Of a stretch of DNA of 64,000 bases, positions 46,360-58,744 are shown piece after piece. Within the stretch, counting starts at the first letter, position 1. Each line of letters opens with the position of its first letter. The stretch is taken from positions 1,798,001-1,862,000 of the forward strand of contig JASSKH010000010.1 of the NCBI GenBank assembly GCA_031763025.1, in the 5' to 3' direction. Position numbers and translations under genes: made by a program. This DNA comes from Macrocystis pyrifera. Its lineage: Eukaryota > Sar > Phaeophyceae > Laminariales > Laminariaceae. The notes below the pieces were generated by a model that searched no databases, was not told where the DNA came from, and saw nothing but the letters and a program-made list of their open reading frames with translations.

Positions 46360-47356
46360 GCTGGCCTAGAACAACGCCCCCCAGCGGCATCCCGCTCATC
46401 CTCCCCCGCTTAGAACAAGCGCTTCCAAAATCGCCACTCCGGAGCAATAGTGTAAGACGCTCCTCGTCCCTCAACCCCCCCGAAGCTCCGAAGCCGACAC
46501 CACCAAGACAGGTGGGCCGATGTTGCGCGCGGCTGTACTCGAAGATGGACCCCGGACGAACTGCTCGATCTTCGGAACGGTGCGCCCGCGGTCCCACCCT
46601 CGCCTTCCCACTCCGAATCCCGCGCCAATACGGCGAGTAAAGTCGTAGACCTGCCCGGCCGCCCCGCGCACCCCTTGCCGCCCTCGACCGGCTAACTTTC
46701 GTGCCGATCGCGAACTTTCTCAGCGCCTCCTTTCTACTCAGCGCGGGACGTCTTCTCGCCCCTCGTCTCGGGCTGCGGGCCGGCTCCGCTCGCTACTCGG
46801 ATCGTACAAGTTCCACCACGCGTGAAACGTGTCCACCTGCAGCGGAGTGAAGCTTGTCCGGTGACTCCGCCTCCGAGACCCAGAGACGCCTCCCCGTCGA
46901 GGTACCCGCTGCGGTACCCGCCGCGGTACCCCGTCTCGCGACCCCGGTAGCGCCGACCACCCTCCTGACCAGTGAATCCGCGTCCGAGAACCAGTGACGC
47001 CTCCCCGTCGAGGTACCCGCCGCGAAATCCCCATCTCGCGAACTGGGGGGTCCAACCGAGCTACCCCAGGGTATTGCCGTGGTCATCCCACGACCCGTTG
47101 GCGACACCGCTGACGACGCCTGCTTCTCTGTACCGCCGCCTCCTCTTGGACGCTGCCCGTCCACCCCCGTCGACGGCGAACGCGCCGACGCCATGCGGAA
47201 ACGAGCGACCGGGGCCGCCGCCCGAGGTGCCCGCACCGCTCGAGTCAGGTGGTCGGGGCCACACGGACGGCGCGCACGCCCGTGCCGATCACCGAAGCGC
47301 AATCGCTGGCGTGGCCACCCCTACCGTGGCAAGCCCCGAGCATGACGGCAAGCCTG
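46360..47356 (+). other. GC-rich block inside the LTR-type element, gag-like position
   Basis: Pro/Arg/Ser-rich ORFs are open on both strands (plus 46,972-47,379, 135 codons; minus 46,793-47,302, 169 codons). Internal near-repeats (cctccccgtcgaggtacccg at two places) are present. By position it could be a gag remnant, but no capsid or knuckle motif is visible. Confidence 0.3.
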
Positions 47357-47502
47357 TCGTGAAACGCGAGGGTGCCTAGCTGTCTGTCAGTCAAGCCCCC
47401 TTCCTCAGATGTCTAACGGGAGACGGCGTGTCGTGAAACGCGAGGGTGCCCTGCTGTCTGTCAATCAAGCCCCCTTGCCCAGATGTCTGAAGGGAGACGG
47501 CG
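47355..47502 (+). repeat. Tandem pair, period 74 bp
   Basis: tgtcgtgaaacgcgagggtg ... agatgtctgaagggagacgg occurs twice in direct succession (47,355 and 47,429). Confidence 0.9.
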
Positions 47503-47719
47503 CCGAGCTGAGTCTGAGGGATGCTGTCAACAACGGCTCCAAGCAGCGAGGGCGCAGGGGGCGTGCGTGGTCTCAGCATGCGTGGTTTCTGCGAGCATGG
47601 TTCGGTGGCGTGCGACGTGATCATGACTCTCATGATAAGTTACTGGGCGGTCGAGTCGATTAAGAGTAAGGCGATTCATGTAATGAAAAGTCTTCTTGCT
47701 GTAGCTATCAGAGTATAAC

Positions 47720-48755
47720 CGCCGCTCGGCTGTCCCGGCTATATGTTCTTGAACTCGCTAATCTAGCCATACTCGCCACTCCCCATTCATTGTGCACTAC
47801 CTACGTAAGAGAGAGGACGAACACGCGGTATCGGTTGTAAAATACCTACATATGTGGACTGACTACCAACCATGATAATGTCTCGACCAACTACTAATTT
47901 CTCGACCCTGTAAGCCCGTCCCTGAACCGGAGTCATTCAGCCCGCATGAGCGCGAGAACATTGCAACAACACCAGAACACTAAATTCGGGTCGGTACATC
48001 TGGAAGGATTTGCACATCATGCAGGTATCGTGTTGACAATAGTATTAAAAAAAACATCGCGCGCTACAGGGAAACAGTATAATTACCACGCAATGGGCAG
48101 TTCCGGCGGGGGTGAGGCAACACTGCATTGCAAAACGTGGCTGCCACGGTTACATGATGTGGCCAGGCACAGCGGAAACGATAACAATGCGAACGGGCAA
48201 TGCTGGGTATTGGTGGAAATGGGGGTGATATCTGAGCCACTTGGTTGATCTCGGTGACTTCATGCCGTTGTAGGTTTCCGACGAACGCGTCGCCTCCCCC
48301 CCTTCAACGAGAGTGGAAACGAAAAAAGAAGCGAAGGGGAGGAACAAACAGAGCTGGAGAGCCTGACAGTCAGGTTGAGGCAACTGGCGAGACTAACAGT
48401 CAGGTCCAGGCTATAAGACACATGTCAGGACAATATTTTCCTTGATGCGTCCTTTACCCGCCAAAAAATGAAGAGAAAATAACAGTGATTTGGAACAATA
48501 ATAACCACGATGGACCCGCACGCACAGCGGACACGAGACGGCAGTGAACTGCCGGACACATGCGACGGAGTACGGGCGTCAGTAAAGGTCACCGCCAGTG
48601 CGGTCGGATGCACGGGCAAGCGGGTTTGCAACAAACAAATTCGCAAGCAAACAAACGACCAAACAATCAACAAAAGCGAACAGAACAAACAAGAACAAAC
48701 AGAGGAGTAAACAAACAAACGGACGAACAACATAAAACTAAACGACAAAGAGGCA
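47720..48755. other. Unassigned stretch inside the LTR-type element
   Basis: No gene recognised. The 207-codon minus ORF at 48,425-49,048 gains its length from the tandem repeat described next. Confidence 0.4.
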
Positions 48756-48759
48756 ACAA

Positions 48760-49130
48760 GCCCCGTGGCAAGGCTCAGACCTAGAGGGGCCTGGTTGCCG
48801 TCTCTTTTTAGCATGGGTGACAGCAACCGCGGTCCCAATAAGTACAGACCCGACCATTCTGGGCATTCACCCCGCCTCAAGAAGGAAACACACGAGCATA
48901 CAAACAAAAGAAAGCGAAAGAAAATTAACCAAAGCAAAACAAAACAGGTAACAGCCCCGTGGCTAAGGCACAGACCTAGAGGGGCCTGGTTGCCGTCTCC
49001 GTTTAGCACAGGAGGCAGCAACAACGGTCCCAATAGGCGCAGACCCAACCACTCTGGACATCCACTCTCTATCCGAGAAATGAACAGTCAAACAGGCAGA
49101 CAAACGAAAACAACCAACACATAACATGAA
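48760..49130 (+). repeat. Tandem repeat, ~195-bp units
   Basis: Two units (cagacctagaggggcctggt, then tgccgtctc, cagcaac, cggtcccaata) and a fainter third near 49,390. On the minus strand the unit is a multiple of three, giving repeated GDGNQAPLGL; judged a side effect of the repeat. Confidence 0.8.
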
Positions 49131-49639
49131 ACAAGAGGTGCCGCGTTCGCAGCGATGCAGAGCCACGCGTCGCGACAGTGACGAGTGGCGTACGGCGACA
49201 GCAGCGGATACGCAGACAGGCCAATGGCAAGCGAATGTCAAGATCGGATAAATAACGCGTACAGTGGAACCCGGGACGTCGGCAGCTGGTAAGAACATCA
49301 ATATACGCGGTATACGAGAGTGTGTTCATCTTTTGCTGCCCGCACAGCATGCTGAAAGCGGCGGGGCATATCAGCCGAACATTTCAGTATTCCGGAGACC
49401 CTGTTGCCATCTCTCTGCCGGCCGGAGACAGCAACAACGGTCCCCCCAGGTTGAGACAAACCCATACATTATGCGTGTACCCACAAGATAAACGAAGTAA
49501 AATTGTAGAGAGCATACTAACAGACCGTATAGGTAGCACAGGCGCAGACCTCGTGGAAGTTCGTTGCTGTCTCCCACGATGGGTAAAGACACAGCACCAC
49601 TTCTACGAGGCACAGACCTATCTCTCCTATACAATAATA

Positions 49640-49990
49640 CACAGGTACAGGCAGGACAGGCACGGACCCTGTGGAGGCTCGGTTCAAGACCATAGCCATG
49701 CCCCCACAAGGCACAGACCCATCTCAACAACAGGTACAGGTAGAACAGGCACCGACCTTGTGGAGGCTCGGTTCAAGACCATAACTATGTCCCCACAAGG
49801 CACAGACCCATCTCAACAACAGGTACAGGTAGGACAGGAATAGACCTTTTGGAGGCTCGGTTGAAGGCCATAACTATGTCCCCACAAGGCGCAGACCTAT
49901 CCCAACAACTGGTGCAGGTAGGACAGGCACAGACCTTGTGGAGGCTTAGTTGACGACACTATTCGATTTCCACGAGGCACTGGCCTATCT
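49640..49990 (+). repeat. Minisatellite, four units, period exactly 89 bp
   Basis: Units begin acaggcac at 49,656, 49,745, 49,834 (aberrant) and 49,923. Shared text: gaccttgtggaggctcggtt, caagaccata, ccccacaaggcacagaccca. Confidence 0.92.
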
Positions 49991-49999
49991 CTCCTTTCT

Positions 50000-51580
50000 G
50001 GCACCATGAGGGCATGAAGAAATAACGCGAAAAACAAAAGGAAACAAAACACAAGATAAAACAAACAGAACCCACAGCAACAAGCAACAATACATACCAG
50101 GTGCCGGGTATAATACTATTATTCAAGACGTACTTTCCGCGGAGCGCCTCATCTCCATGCATTTTCTTGGCGTCCCTAAAAAAGTGAGCCTGAAGTTGTT
50201 TCTGTCAGGTTCTTATTCATGTGGTGGGTCTATACCGCTGTATACTTGAGTAATAGTTAACAAGTACTTTACCGAGGTATTCTCGTGTCCTGCGACCACC
50301 GCGATGAAGCGAATGTGAGAACAACGACAACAACTTAAAAAAACAAAACAGCAGGTCTACTATTTTATTACTGCTGCAGTACAACAGCACAGCAGCAAGT
50401 ATCGCATGCTACTGCTGTACGTATCCTCGTGTGCATAGAACCCAGACAGATGTCAGGGTCCCACAGAGTAAAACACAGAACAGAATGGGATGCGTAGAAC
50501 GATCCCCAGTGCGTGCAAGCGCGTGTCTAGGACTAGATCGACCACGTGGCTAACAAGTTATCCATACGTGAGTACATCATTGAATGTTCGTTAACCGGTA
50601 CATTATTACCAATGCAGTACTACGTAGCCAGTCCTTGAAATTTCGTGCAGCATGCCGGTGTATGATAGAGAAAAGTGCAACACTGGACGTTGTTGCAAAT
50701 TGCGCAGCATGCCGGTAAATTTCTAACTAGACCGCACATGCGGCTAACGAGTTCTGACAACGAAAGTTGGTAAAACACGCCGAGTCCTATTAATACTACC
50801 GCTGTACAGTCGATGCGTACCCGGACGAACCCCGAGCATGACTGCCTGTGTATCTACATGATCGTCAAACATCGAATAACTAAAACGAGCAAGCGACATC
50901 GACCCGTCCTTGCAGCAGTATGATACCTAAGTACCGAGATAAGGTATCTTGCATACTGCAGATTCCTGTACGACTACAAACGCTTCCGTATACGAGTGGA
51001 CATCAAGTATGGATACGAAATATGCAGCTTGTGGACGGGGTTAGCGACGTTCATGCGGTAGGTGGTGCCGTCGGCAGCGGATCTTATTCGTCTCTTCTCA
51101 TCCCCCTGTTTTTCTCTGCGGGCCCTTTGGCGAGCAAACCGGCGGTACGGCCTTTCACCGACTCTTCTCACCTCCCTGCCCTGTCCCCTTTGTCCCCCGC
51201 TGGCGTACGGAGGGGGCTGCTCTCATGCCTCGTGTGCGAAGATTGTCTCGCGTTGTTGCTGGTTAGCGTAATAGGTACTTTTTTGTATAAATTGCTGTAG
51301 TATTTAATACGGTGCCTGTATTATTAATGAGCGTGCGGTTCACTGCTCGGGTGCTGTCTTCTCCTTATGCTTTATACCCGGTATATATGATTTAGTATGA
51401 TCCGTATGGGGGACATTATTTCATCTGGCGGGGCGTCGCGACTAGCCCCCCCTCCCTCGCCTGAGTTTGCAAAACTCACATGTGACGAGGGGTGGGCGCT
51501 GCGCACTAAAAAGAGACTATGTGCCGCGGCAGACTGCAGGATACCTCCATCCACTAAACATACCTGCGTTGAACACATGA
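50000..51580. other. Unassigned stretch inside the LTR-type element
   Basis: Contains a weak ~200-bp duplication (50,528-50,560 and 50,726-50,760: gctaac.agtt). A 126-codon ORF (50,920-51,300) has no recognisable domain. Confidence 0.4.
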
Positions 51581-51589
51581 AAGGAGTAT

Positions 51590-52230
51590 GTGGGGCTACT
51601 ACACTCACGCATGCCGAAGCTCAGCAGAGGACGGACTCTGCTAAACGAGGCGTAAGCCACCCCCCAGCTCTCGTTCACCCACACTATACCTCCCACGGCG
51701 TGCAGCCGCAAGACCCACGCGGTGTCCGCCCGCGGTCCCGCTTGGGGACCGTGGTGCGAACCGATCGTGACCTACCGAAGGTTCCTCTGAACGACGGACT
51801 CAGTCACGACCTCCCCGCTGCACGTACCGTCGAAATCTTTGCTCAAAGCTAGGGTTTACTACTGCTGTTTACGCTGTGGTTACTCTCCGCGTCTATGAGC
51901 GTATTAGTCTAGGATTCGGCATAGGGAACCAAGAGCAACCTCGCCCCCGTCTGAATCAATCGGAGAGAGCTTGATGCCGAAACACGGCGCAGAACTATGA
52001 TGCGATACACGGGATGCAGGATAAACTCATCGAACAGAATCCCGTTGGACGCGTGTGAGGTGTGCGTGAGACTACTACACTAGTGCCTACCGAAACTCGG
52101 CAGAGGACGGACTCTGCTGAACGATTCCTACCACGCGGCCCTATCTCGAGGGGTGTGGACTCAGCCCTCGTTCACTCATGCTACACCTCTCACAGCACGG
52201 CCTACGGATTCGGGGCTAGTCATCGTCTCT
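51590..52230 (+). repeat. Diverged duplication inside the LTR-type element
   Basis: 51,590-51,720 and 52,066-52,220 share gcagaggacggactctgct and an AL.H..YTSH-coding stretch (VHPHYTSHG / VHSCYTSHS). Open frames surround both. Perhaps relics of an element-encoded protein. Confidence 0.5.
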
Positions 52231-52631
52231 GCGGTGGCCACCCTCCGTGGGTACTGTGCTATCATATCTGCTGTGAAAACTAGGGAGCCACGGCGCCGAG
52301 CGACACGCGGACGGGGAGCAAACCCGCCGCATGCCGGAGGCCGCCGTGGCCGATTGCCCGCTCTACCTTGTCCCGTTCGTGAGTGTCGTTTTTGGCTAGT
52401 GGCGTCGCTACGTATCGGCTGTAGTGTATTGAGAGATACCCGGTACGAGTCGACACAGTATGGTGATCAAACTGAGAAGGAAAGCCCCCAAGAACCCCCT
52501 CACACCTCAGGAGAAATCCCGATCAGCTGGAGCAACATTAACCAGGAGGAGCAACATATCAGAAAGCCTGCAAAGAGGGTTCTCCTTTAGACGCTCACGG
52601 TCGTTTGCAGGCACAGACTATGCTACCGGAT

Positions 52632-52925
52632 TGGACACCATCGAGCGGTGCGCGTGTCATGCATGATGGCGAAATCTCGTCGGGTTTTCCGGCCGAGATA
52701 GCTTATGTCCCTCGAAAGGCTGCTCAGTTATACCCACCTCCAAAAAATCATGTATTAATTCGTTCTCAGAACAAACAGGGCCGTAGAGCTGAAGGGGTGG
52801 AAAAGGGATGTGACCGTCTGCTCACACCCCCACAGTCTCCGGGTTCAATTCGCATTTTCCCCCTTTGCCTACATGCCGTGTCCACTTCTGGAAACCCCTC
52901 GGATCCTTGGGTTACCACCGTAACA
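52632..52925 (+). repeat. 3-prime LTR-like terminal repeat
   Basis: About 295 bp, ends CACCGTAACA, then GTAG and satellite. Shorter than its 5-prime partner. Confidence 0.7.
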
Positions 52926-53540
52926 GTAGATCATACGAATCCTGCAGATTATACACATCCTGCAGATCGATGACACCCACCGATAAACATGTGCAGATCA
53001 TGCAGATCGTGCAGACGCTATCTCGCTCTAGATGTAGAGATCACGCAGGTCGGACAGATCCCATCCCGGTCGATACGTACTGATTATACAGATCACACAG
53101 ATTGTACTCAGGTACACATCTATGAAAATTGTAACTACACAGATCCCCTTCAGGTTTAACATGTGCATGTCAATGAGATCAACCAGATCCCACCTGGCAC
53201 ACAAGCAAAAGATGCGGAACCTACATGTCTCCCCTGGCAAATTAGTTGGGGTGTGTAGATAATAGATCCATCAGATCATGCAGATAGATCCTCCACATCA
53301 TGCACACATGGCATTCAGATCACTGCAGATCGTACAGATCCTTCAGATCATGCAGACCCACCCACGCAAAAAGCTATTCATCAGTTAATCATGTACGTGT
53401 ATGTTCAATTAACATGTGCAGTTCATGCAGATCGTGCAGACTCCATCCGGTAGAGATGTTCAGATCATCAAGGATCACACATATATCGATGATACAGATC
53501 CCACCCAGGCGATAATACCTGGATGATATAAATCCCGTCA
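52926..53540. repeat. GATC satellite, right part
   Basis: Same 9-bp GATC register and higher-order words as 43,990-45,341; begins exactly where the LTR-type element ends. Confidence 0.85.
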
Positions 53541-53559
53541 ATTTTCTTCTGAGTGCGAC

Positions 53560-53815
53560 GCTTTCCTTTGAGCAACACAGTAGTCTATGCCTCCTATACG
53601 CCAAGACATGCGAGAGAGCATCGAAGAATAGACCACTACTCTTCGCTTTGAGCAATATTACAGTACTATGTACTGTATCCCATGATTCATTTTACTCCGA
53701 GATCATTTTTACTCAAACCAGAGGTGCAAGGGTTTTACCCGCGTCTCCCTATTCAACTTGCGACACCCCCCGGATTTCATACCACCCACATCCCGAAGGG
53801 GAACCTTGTATTACT
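53560..53815 (+). repeat. Repeat CC, copy 1 (partner 55,545-55,705)
   Basis: Both contain ctttcctt.gagcaacac, then cttgcgac.ccccc.ggattt and acccacatcccgaaggggaa. Same strand. Confidence 0.7.
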
Positions 53816-53827
53816 ATATACCAAATT

Positions 53828-54045
53828 GACTTTTTTCCGAAATACTGTGCTTTTCTCGTCCGGTCGCGGGTCTTCTCTCGCACTCTAGGCTGCGTGGCAC
53901 AAAGGGAGCCCGCGTGTGCACCACGGCGCCAATGCGAGCCCCGGCCGAGGTCCGTGGCGCGTGCTCTGGGCCTCTGAAGTCGAGAATTCTGGCAAATAAC
54001 TACGGGGAGTCATTCCGACCTGCTAAAGCCAAGCAGGACAATGGA
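53828..54045 (+). repeat. Repeat Z, copy 2
   Basis: Diverged match to 38,135-38,350 (tcgcgggtcttctctcgc; ggccgaggtccgtggcgcg). Confidence 0.6.
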
Positions 54046-54887
54046 GACTCCACAAGTTTTAAGATTTTCGTCTGCTGCTGGCTGCTGCTGTATCATGTCT
54101 GATCACACACCGTTCCTTGAGCTGTCTACAGAGGCTGCCACGGCACAGCAACAGTCGTTCATCAAGCTCTCCCTTTTGTGGCGGCCACGGAAAGCGCATT
54201 ATTCGTGTGTGTGGGCCGTGATTCCTGTCGACCTAGGAAGTAGGGACGAACACATACATAATCTCGGGAAAGGTGCAACTGATACTAATTGGATGCTGCG
54301 CAGGGGCAGGACGACGATTCGTACGAACTTCTGCCGTGATTCAAAAGCAACGCCCAGCCACGGTGCGCACTACAACAGCAGCAGCAGTACAACAGCAGTG
54401 TTCGAATAGTATGTGTGTGCAGTGTTCACCAGGTCGAGCAACCGAGTGATCGTGGTCTCGTGTTTTTTTTTTTTCGGTGATTTAGGCTGGGAAACCTATA
54501 CCCGGTCGTGGCGAGCAGTCAACAACAATCAATCCCGCACGAGCACGAGAATTTCCTCTGCTGAATTTTCTCTGGGTTGAAAATCTCAATAATTTTGAAG
54601 TCGCCCGTTTTTATTATCAACCTCACTCAGCAGCAGCAGATACAGCAGCAGCAATACACGTCTGTCGAGCTGTCGAGCGTCATACATGTTTCACCTGAGC
54701 CCTTTGACGCACACCACACACCTCACACCGAGCACGTACGTGAACACGAAACTGAGTCCCTCGGTCAGTCTACCTCTGCATACTGCTTCTACCTGCCCAA
54801 TAGAAGCAGTAGTAGATAGATGCCCTCAACCGTATACAATACGTAGCCTGTACATTTTACAAAAGCATCAGTATTGTCGTCGTAATG

Positions 54888-55490
54888 TAGTATCAGGTAG
54901 TTTGTGGCTTGCATGCTGCTTCTACCTTTACTACAGTACATCTATCTGCGTAGTAGTTGTAGTGGTGGTGTACATTAACTGTTACGGTATAACAGTATAG
55001 TAGGCATGCCCCCAACTCATGGTACCGCTTGCATGCTACGTCGCCGCTGTATCGAAGTTTTAGTATTACAGGAACAACAGTAGTAGTACTGCTGTAGTAG
55101 GTATTTTGTAGTGTGATATACATTCATGCTGCTTCTACCTGTACTGCATCTACGTACTACTGGTGGTGGTGTATATGTAGCGGTAACAACTGCAGTATTA
55201 CATTCAGCAGTCATGCCCCAATCCATGGTACGCGGTCGCGTGGTTATTTGACCTCTCTGAGGTTGTGTATATTGTATGAGCGTCTGGTCGGCAGTAGTAC
55301 TTGGGAGTAGTATAATTAGTAGTCGTAGTATTAATAGTAGTAGTACTGTAGTAGTGTACCAGGCAGTATTTTGTAGAGTGTATGCTGCTTCTACCTGTAC
55401 TATATCTGCGTAGTAGTGGTAGTGGTGTAAAGTGACGGTATATATATAGTAGTCAACCCATGCTACCGCGTGCATGTACTGTAGTAGTGC
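54888..55490 (+). repeat. Tandem repeat, three ~230-250-bp units
   Basis: Each unit has atgctgcttctacctgtact, then a tagtagtggtagtggtgta-like run and a catgc..c..catg stretch ending near gcatg. Low complexity; the 261-codon minus ORF across it (55,017-55,802) is judged to be repeat-driven. Confidence 0.75.
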
Positions 55491-55544
55491 AGTATCCACC
55501 ACGGAAAGAGTAGTACTTAGGTCCTGCAGACTACTATTAATAAT

Positions 55545-55705
55545 TATTGCTCTTTCCTTCGAGCAACACGCTAACCCGTGGCTCCCGTTTCCGCCAAGAA
55601 CAGCTATACGGGTGTTACCTGTGACTCCCTTTTCCGCCTTGCGACGCCCCCGGGATTTCACGTTACCCACATCCCGAAGGGGAACCCTGTATAGTAGTAC
55701 CATAC
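55545..55705 (+). repeat. Repeat CC, copy 2
   Basis: See 53,560-53,815. Here the copy reads cttgcgacgcccccgggatt and continues acccacatcccgaagg. Confidence 0.7.
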
Positions 55706-56191
55706 TCATAGCTCCTCCGTACGTACGTGACCGTACTTTATGCAGAGACATCAAGAACAGTATTACCCAAACACTGCATAACGACAATGAAGTTGCTTCC
55801 AACTAGATCGGCCAACTAGAAATCACCCAACTTCAAACTTCAAAATTCGATACTCAGTGAACAAAACAAATCCATGGTTCCCGACTCCAAGTATGTCCGT
55901 ACATACACACGTGCATCATCTCCCCATCCTTGATACTAATCTGAGACGGATGCCTTCGCCACGACCTTCGATCTCCAATATGATCTACGGCCGCGGCTCA
56001 GGTCATCTTGTCCGCCTGGGTAATAGCACTGCCGCTCCCGAAGGATTGAACTCAACGAAAGCATTGGGCAGATACCGTAGGGATGCGTGAGAGCACCACA
56101 CACTCGTTTTTGCTGATCCAGTAAAACAATATCAAGATATCTTGCGATTTATATATCAAGATATCTGGCGATTATCGAGTATATCAGAGAC

Positions 56192-56527
56192 CGGCGTCCC
56201 CGGTGGCTTGGTAGGTGGTCCGCGAGCCTATCAAGATCAATTTCGTGAGTTCGAGTCTCACCGAGTGCATGCTCGTAGGGACTTTTTCTTGCATAAAATT
56301 GATTAGCCGAAAGCGCGAGAGCGGGAGTTAGCTGTATACATTCGATGAAAATCGACGAGCAGTGGAATGCTGAACCCTATGCGCGATAAAAACTAAAGGT
56401 ACGTGTACCGGGGGGGAGAAGGGACGATACCTGTGTGACTACGGCTTGTCCAGAAGATCGTCGAGGGTAAAACCTCCTACGAGTGGGCTGGAAAGTAAAA
56501 GTGATGAAAAAAATAAAAAATAAAAAA
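56192..56527 (+). mobile_element. SINE-1, copy d
   Basis: Full length, plus strand: cggcgtccccggtggcttgg head, B box gagttcgagtctcacc, body, and an A-rich aaataaaaaataaaaaa tail. Preceded by a short repeat of atatcaagatatct. No clear target duplication. Confidence 0.92.
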
Positions 56528-57400
56528 TCATGCTACAACAGTAGTATGCAAAACATTACTATCTTATTACGTAGTATATACTGCTGCTGTCCTTCCTCCC
56601 TACTCGAAATACAAGCCTTTGCTTACAGTTTGTACTTACTCCAAAACCAGTATAAAAAATCATGAAAAATATACCAGGTACGTTGTACGGAATTTCCACC
56701 GGAAAAATCTATGCGCATTCCATCCAGAGATAGTGCGTACGTGTAGCGTATACCATTCCAGTTACATCCATTGGTAGATTGAGCACCATTTTTGTTTTTT
56801 TAACCAAAACGATGAAATATGTGATGTTTACGCAAACAGGGGGATGCTAATTCACATTCATCCATTTGCCAATCACAACAGTAATTTCAGGAAAAAACAA
56901 AAACAACTCACACAATCAATATTTACAACCTGGCAGCATACCAGCCTAGTGGTAACCAGTACGACAACCGTGAAGCTGAACATGCATAATTAATTCCCCA
57001 TCAATTTGCCCATTACCAACACCAACTTCAGCTTCCAGTCTACCACACAGAACAACTTCTTGTACCTGGTACAATCAATGCAGTAGAGTCTACCAGGGCA
57101 GGGTATTCGTGAAACTAAAAATGACTGGAGTTGCTCGTATACCATTCAATCACAAACAGAAATACGCCAGCTGCTGGAAAATTCCTTCCTGCATGTACTT
57201 CCTTCTCTTCCTCGTTCACCATCCGCTCCTCCTGTTGCCTATCGTTGAGCATATTATTGACCACTTACTCTTGCTGGCTGCTGTAAAATGACAAAACCGC
57301 GGATTTTTCGCTCGACGGAGGAATCGCAATCAAGGATGCTGCGCTTGATGGTGGGGCGTTGCTCTCCTGTGCTGATGCTCCTCTCCCATCTGCCCCAACT
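56528..57400. other. Unassigned stretch
   Basis: A/T- and CA-rich, no gene recognised; ORFs of 60 codons at most. Confidence 0.5.
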
Positions 57401-57720
57401 TCTACTTGTTGTACGTAACTAACGTCGGCCGTGTCTCGCTGGACAACATGTTGTTGCTGGTGGTGGTGGTGGTGATAATCTCGTTGGTAGTAACACTGCG
57501 GTTGCTGGAGGTATTGTTAGAGATCCGGGTGTACTTGATGCTGTCGAATTAGAATAATAGTGCTGCTGCTGCCGCTGCTGCTGCTGGTGACGATGCTGGT
57601 GGTAACGTTGCTCCTGCTTACTGGTACTGCTGCTGCTGTTGCTGCTGTTGCTGTTGCTGCTGCTGTTGCTTGTGGTGGTGGTGGCTGTCGTGCTAACCTT
57701 GGGATTCTGCCAGTATTCTT
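57400..57720 (+). repeat. CTG/GTTG-rich low-complexity stretch
   Basis: tgctgctgctgttgctgctg-like runs. One frame gives a Leu/Ala/Val-rich ORF (57,560-57,913), likely a by-product of triplet repeats. Confidence 0.65.
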
Positions 57721-58017
57721 CGGCAGTCCAATACCCTACCTAAACGGCGGCCTTTTCCTCATCGGCCAGCCCATCGCATCTATTGTCACCATATACCCAT
57801 TTTTTCCCAAAAACCTCTCACCAGGTCTCCTTCACCTCGGTGTCCAGCAGCGGTGCATCCCTGCGTTCAGCCTCTGTACGAGCCATCCTGACATACAAGT
57901 CTCGCTAGCGTAAGGGTAAACCACGTACACCGGGTGTGGCACCGCTCGACCTCGCCATGAGGCGAGGGAGCAAAAAAACAGATGGTGTTGTTGTTCTCGT
58001 AATTCAATTGTAATTGA

Positions 58018-58232
58018 GTTGATTGTGTTGTGAGGTCGAGGGGGCTCTCATCCCTCTTCCCCGTGACCCTAGAAAACCATCTAAATATATATTTTATGCA
58101 ACCCATTCGGGAAAGCACAAAACCCACCGTATATATATGCCCCTTGGACAATTTGCAGCTACATAGATCACACCAATCAGAATACATCAGACATTTGCGC
58201 GACTGTGAACAACTGCCATGTTCATACAGGCG
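58018..58232 (-). repeat. Repeat Y, copy 2
   Basis: ~93 % identical to 37,145-37,377 (ctctcatccctcttccccgt; ttggacaatttgcagctaca). Confidence 0.75.
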
Positions 58233-58234
58233 AC

Positions 58235-58687
58235 AACGCTGAACTGAGACATTATGGTGGCAGATTCGTGATCTCCGCCCCTAAATTACCTCTACCTGAA
58301 AGTTTCCGCCCTTATTTATTGCGAGGTTGAGCACATTTCAAAAGGGCGGGAAATCAATCTGCCATCCCCGTTTTCTTGCGTTCTGTAGGGAAGCTGTAAC
58401 TTGGCGATATTAATGAACTCGGACATTCTGACAACGGACTCGCAAGACGCCCCTCGAAATCTCCCTGCCCTGAAGTTTGCAGCACGATCGAAGATGTTCC
58501 GGAGGGAGGGGACATGTTTAGACCATCCCCCCTTTCTGGATGTTTTTGCTTTTTCGCTCGGAAGCCGGCGAAACCCATTGAAACCCAGGCATTAGGCACG
58601 ACATTTGTTTCCAAACTCTGTGGAATTGAGAAGTATAGATCCATCAACATACCATAACATAAACAGACCTTAACCGGGGATATTCCG
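58235..58687. other. Unassigned stretch left of the poly-C tract
   Basis: No gene recognised. The 175-codon minus ORF here contains a long Gly run that comes only from the poly-C tract. Confidence 0.45.

Positions 58688-58743
<56 letters not shown>
58688..58743. repeat. 56-base poly-C tract
   Basis: Uninterrupted C run, poly-G on the minus strand. Exceptional length; able in principle to form i-motif and G-quadruplex structures. Confidence 0.95.

Positions 58744-58744
<1 letters not shown>

Larger units (their letters stand above)
45342..52925 (+). mobile_element. LTR-type element without recognisable pol, inserted in GATC satellite
   Basis: Two direct ~300-450-bp terminal copies (from TGTTATAGAGTCGAGC; to CACCGTAACA) bound 7.6 kb. 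Its outer ends meet satellite sequence on both sides, with GTAG duplicated (45,338-45,341 and 52,926-52,929). The uninterrupted satellite word is actcaggtagatcatac (for example 44,990). The interior shows a GC-rich block, minisatellites and other repeats but no RT or integrase that I can find. It resembles a large non-autonomous LTR derivative, and is a fossil. LTR divergence suggests it is older than the Ty3/gypsy copy. Confidence 0.72.

Noticed and set aside
48425-49048. 207-codon minus ORF with two similar halves and hydrophobic segments
   Set aside because: The halves are the 195-bp tandem repeat, whose length is a multiple of three; no independent coding evidence.
55017-55802. 261-codon minus-strand ORF, longest non-element ORF
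   Set aside because: Most of it lies in tac/tag-rich tandem repeats; no domain, and length is explained by low complexity.
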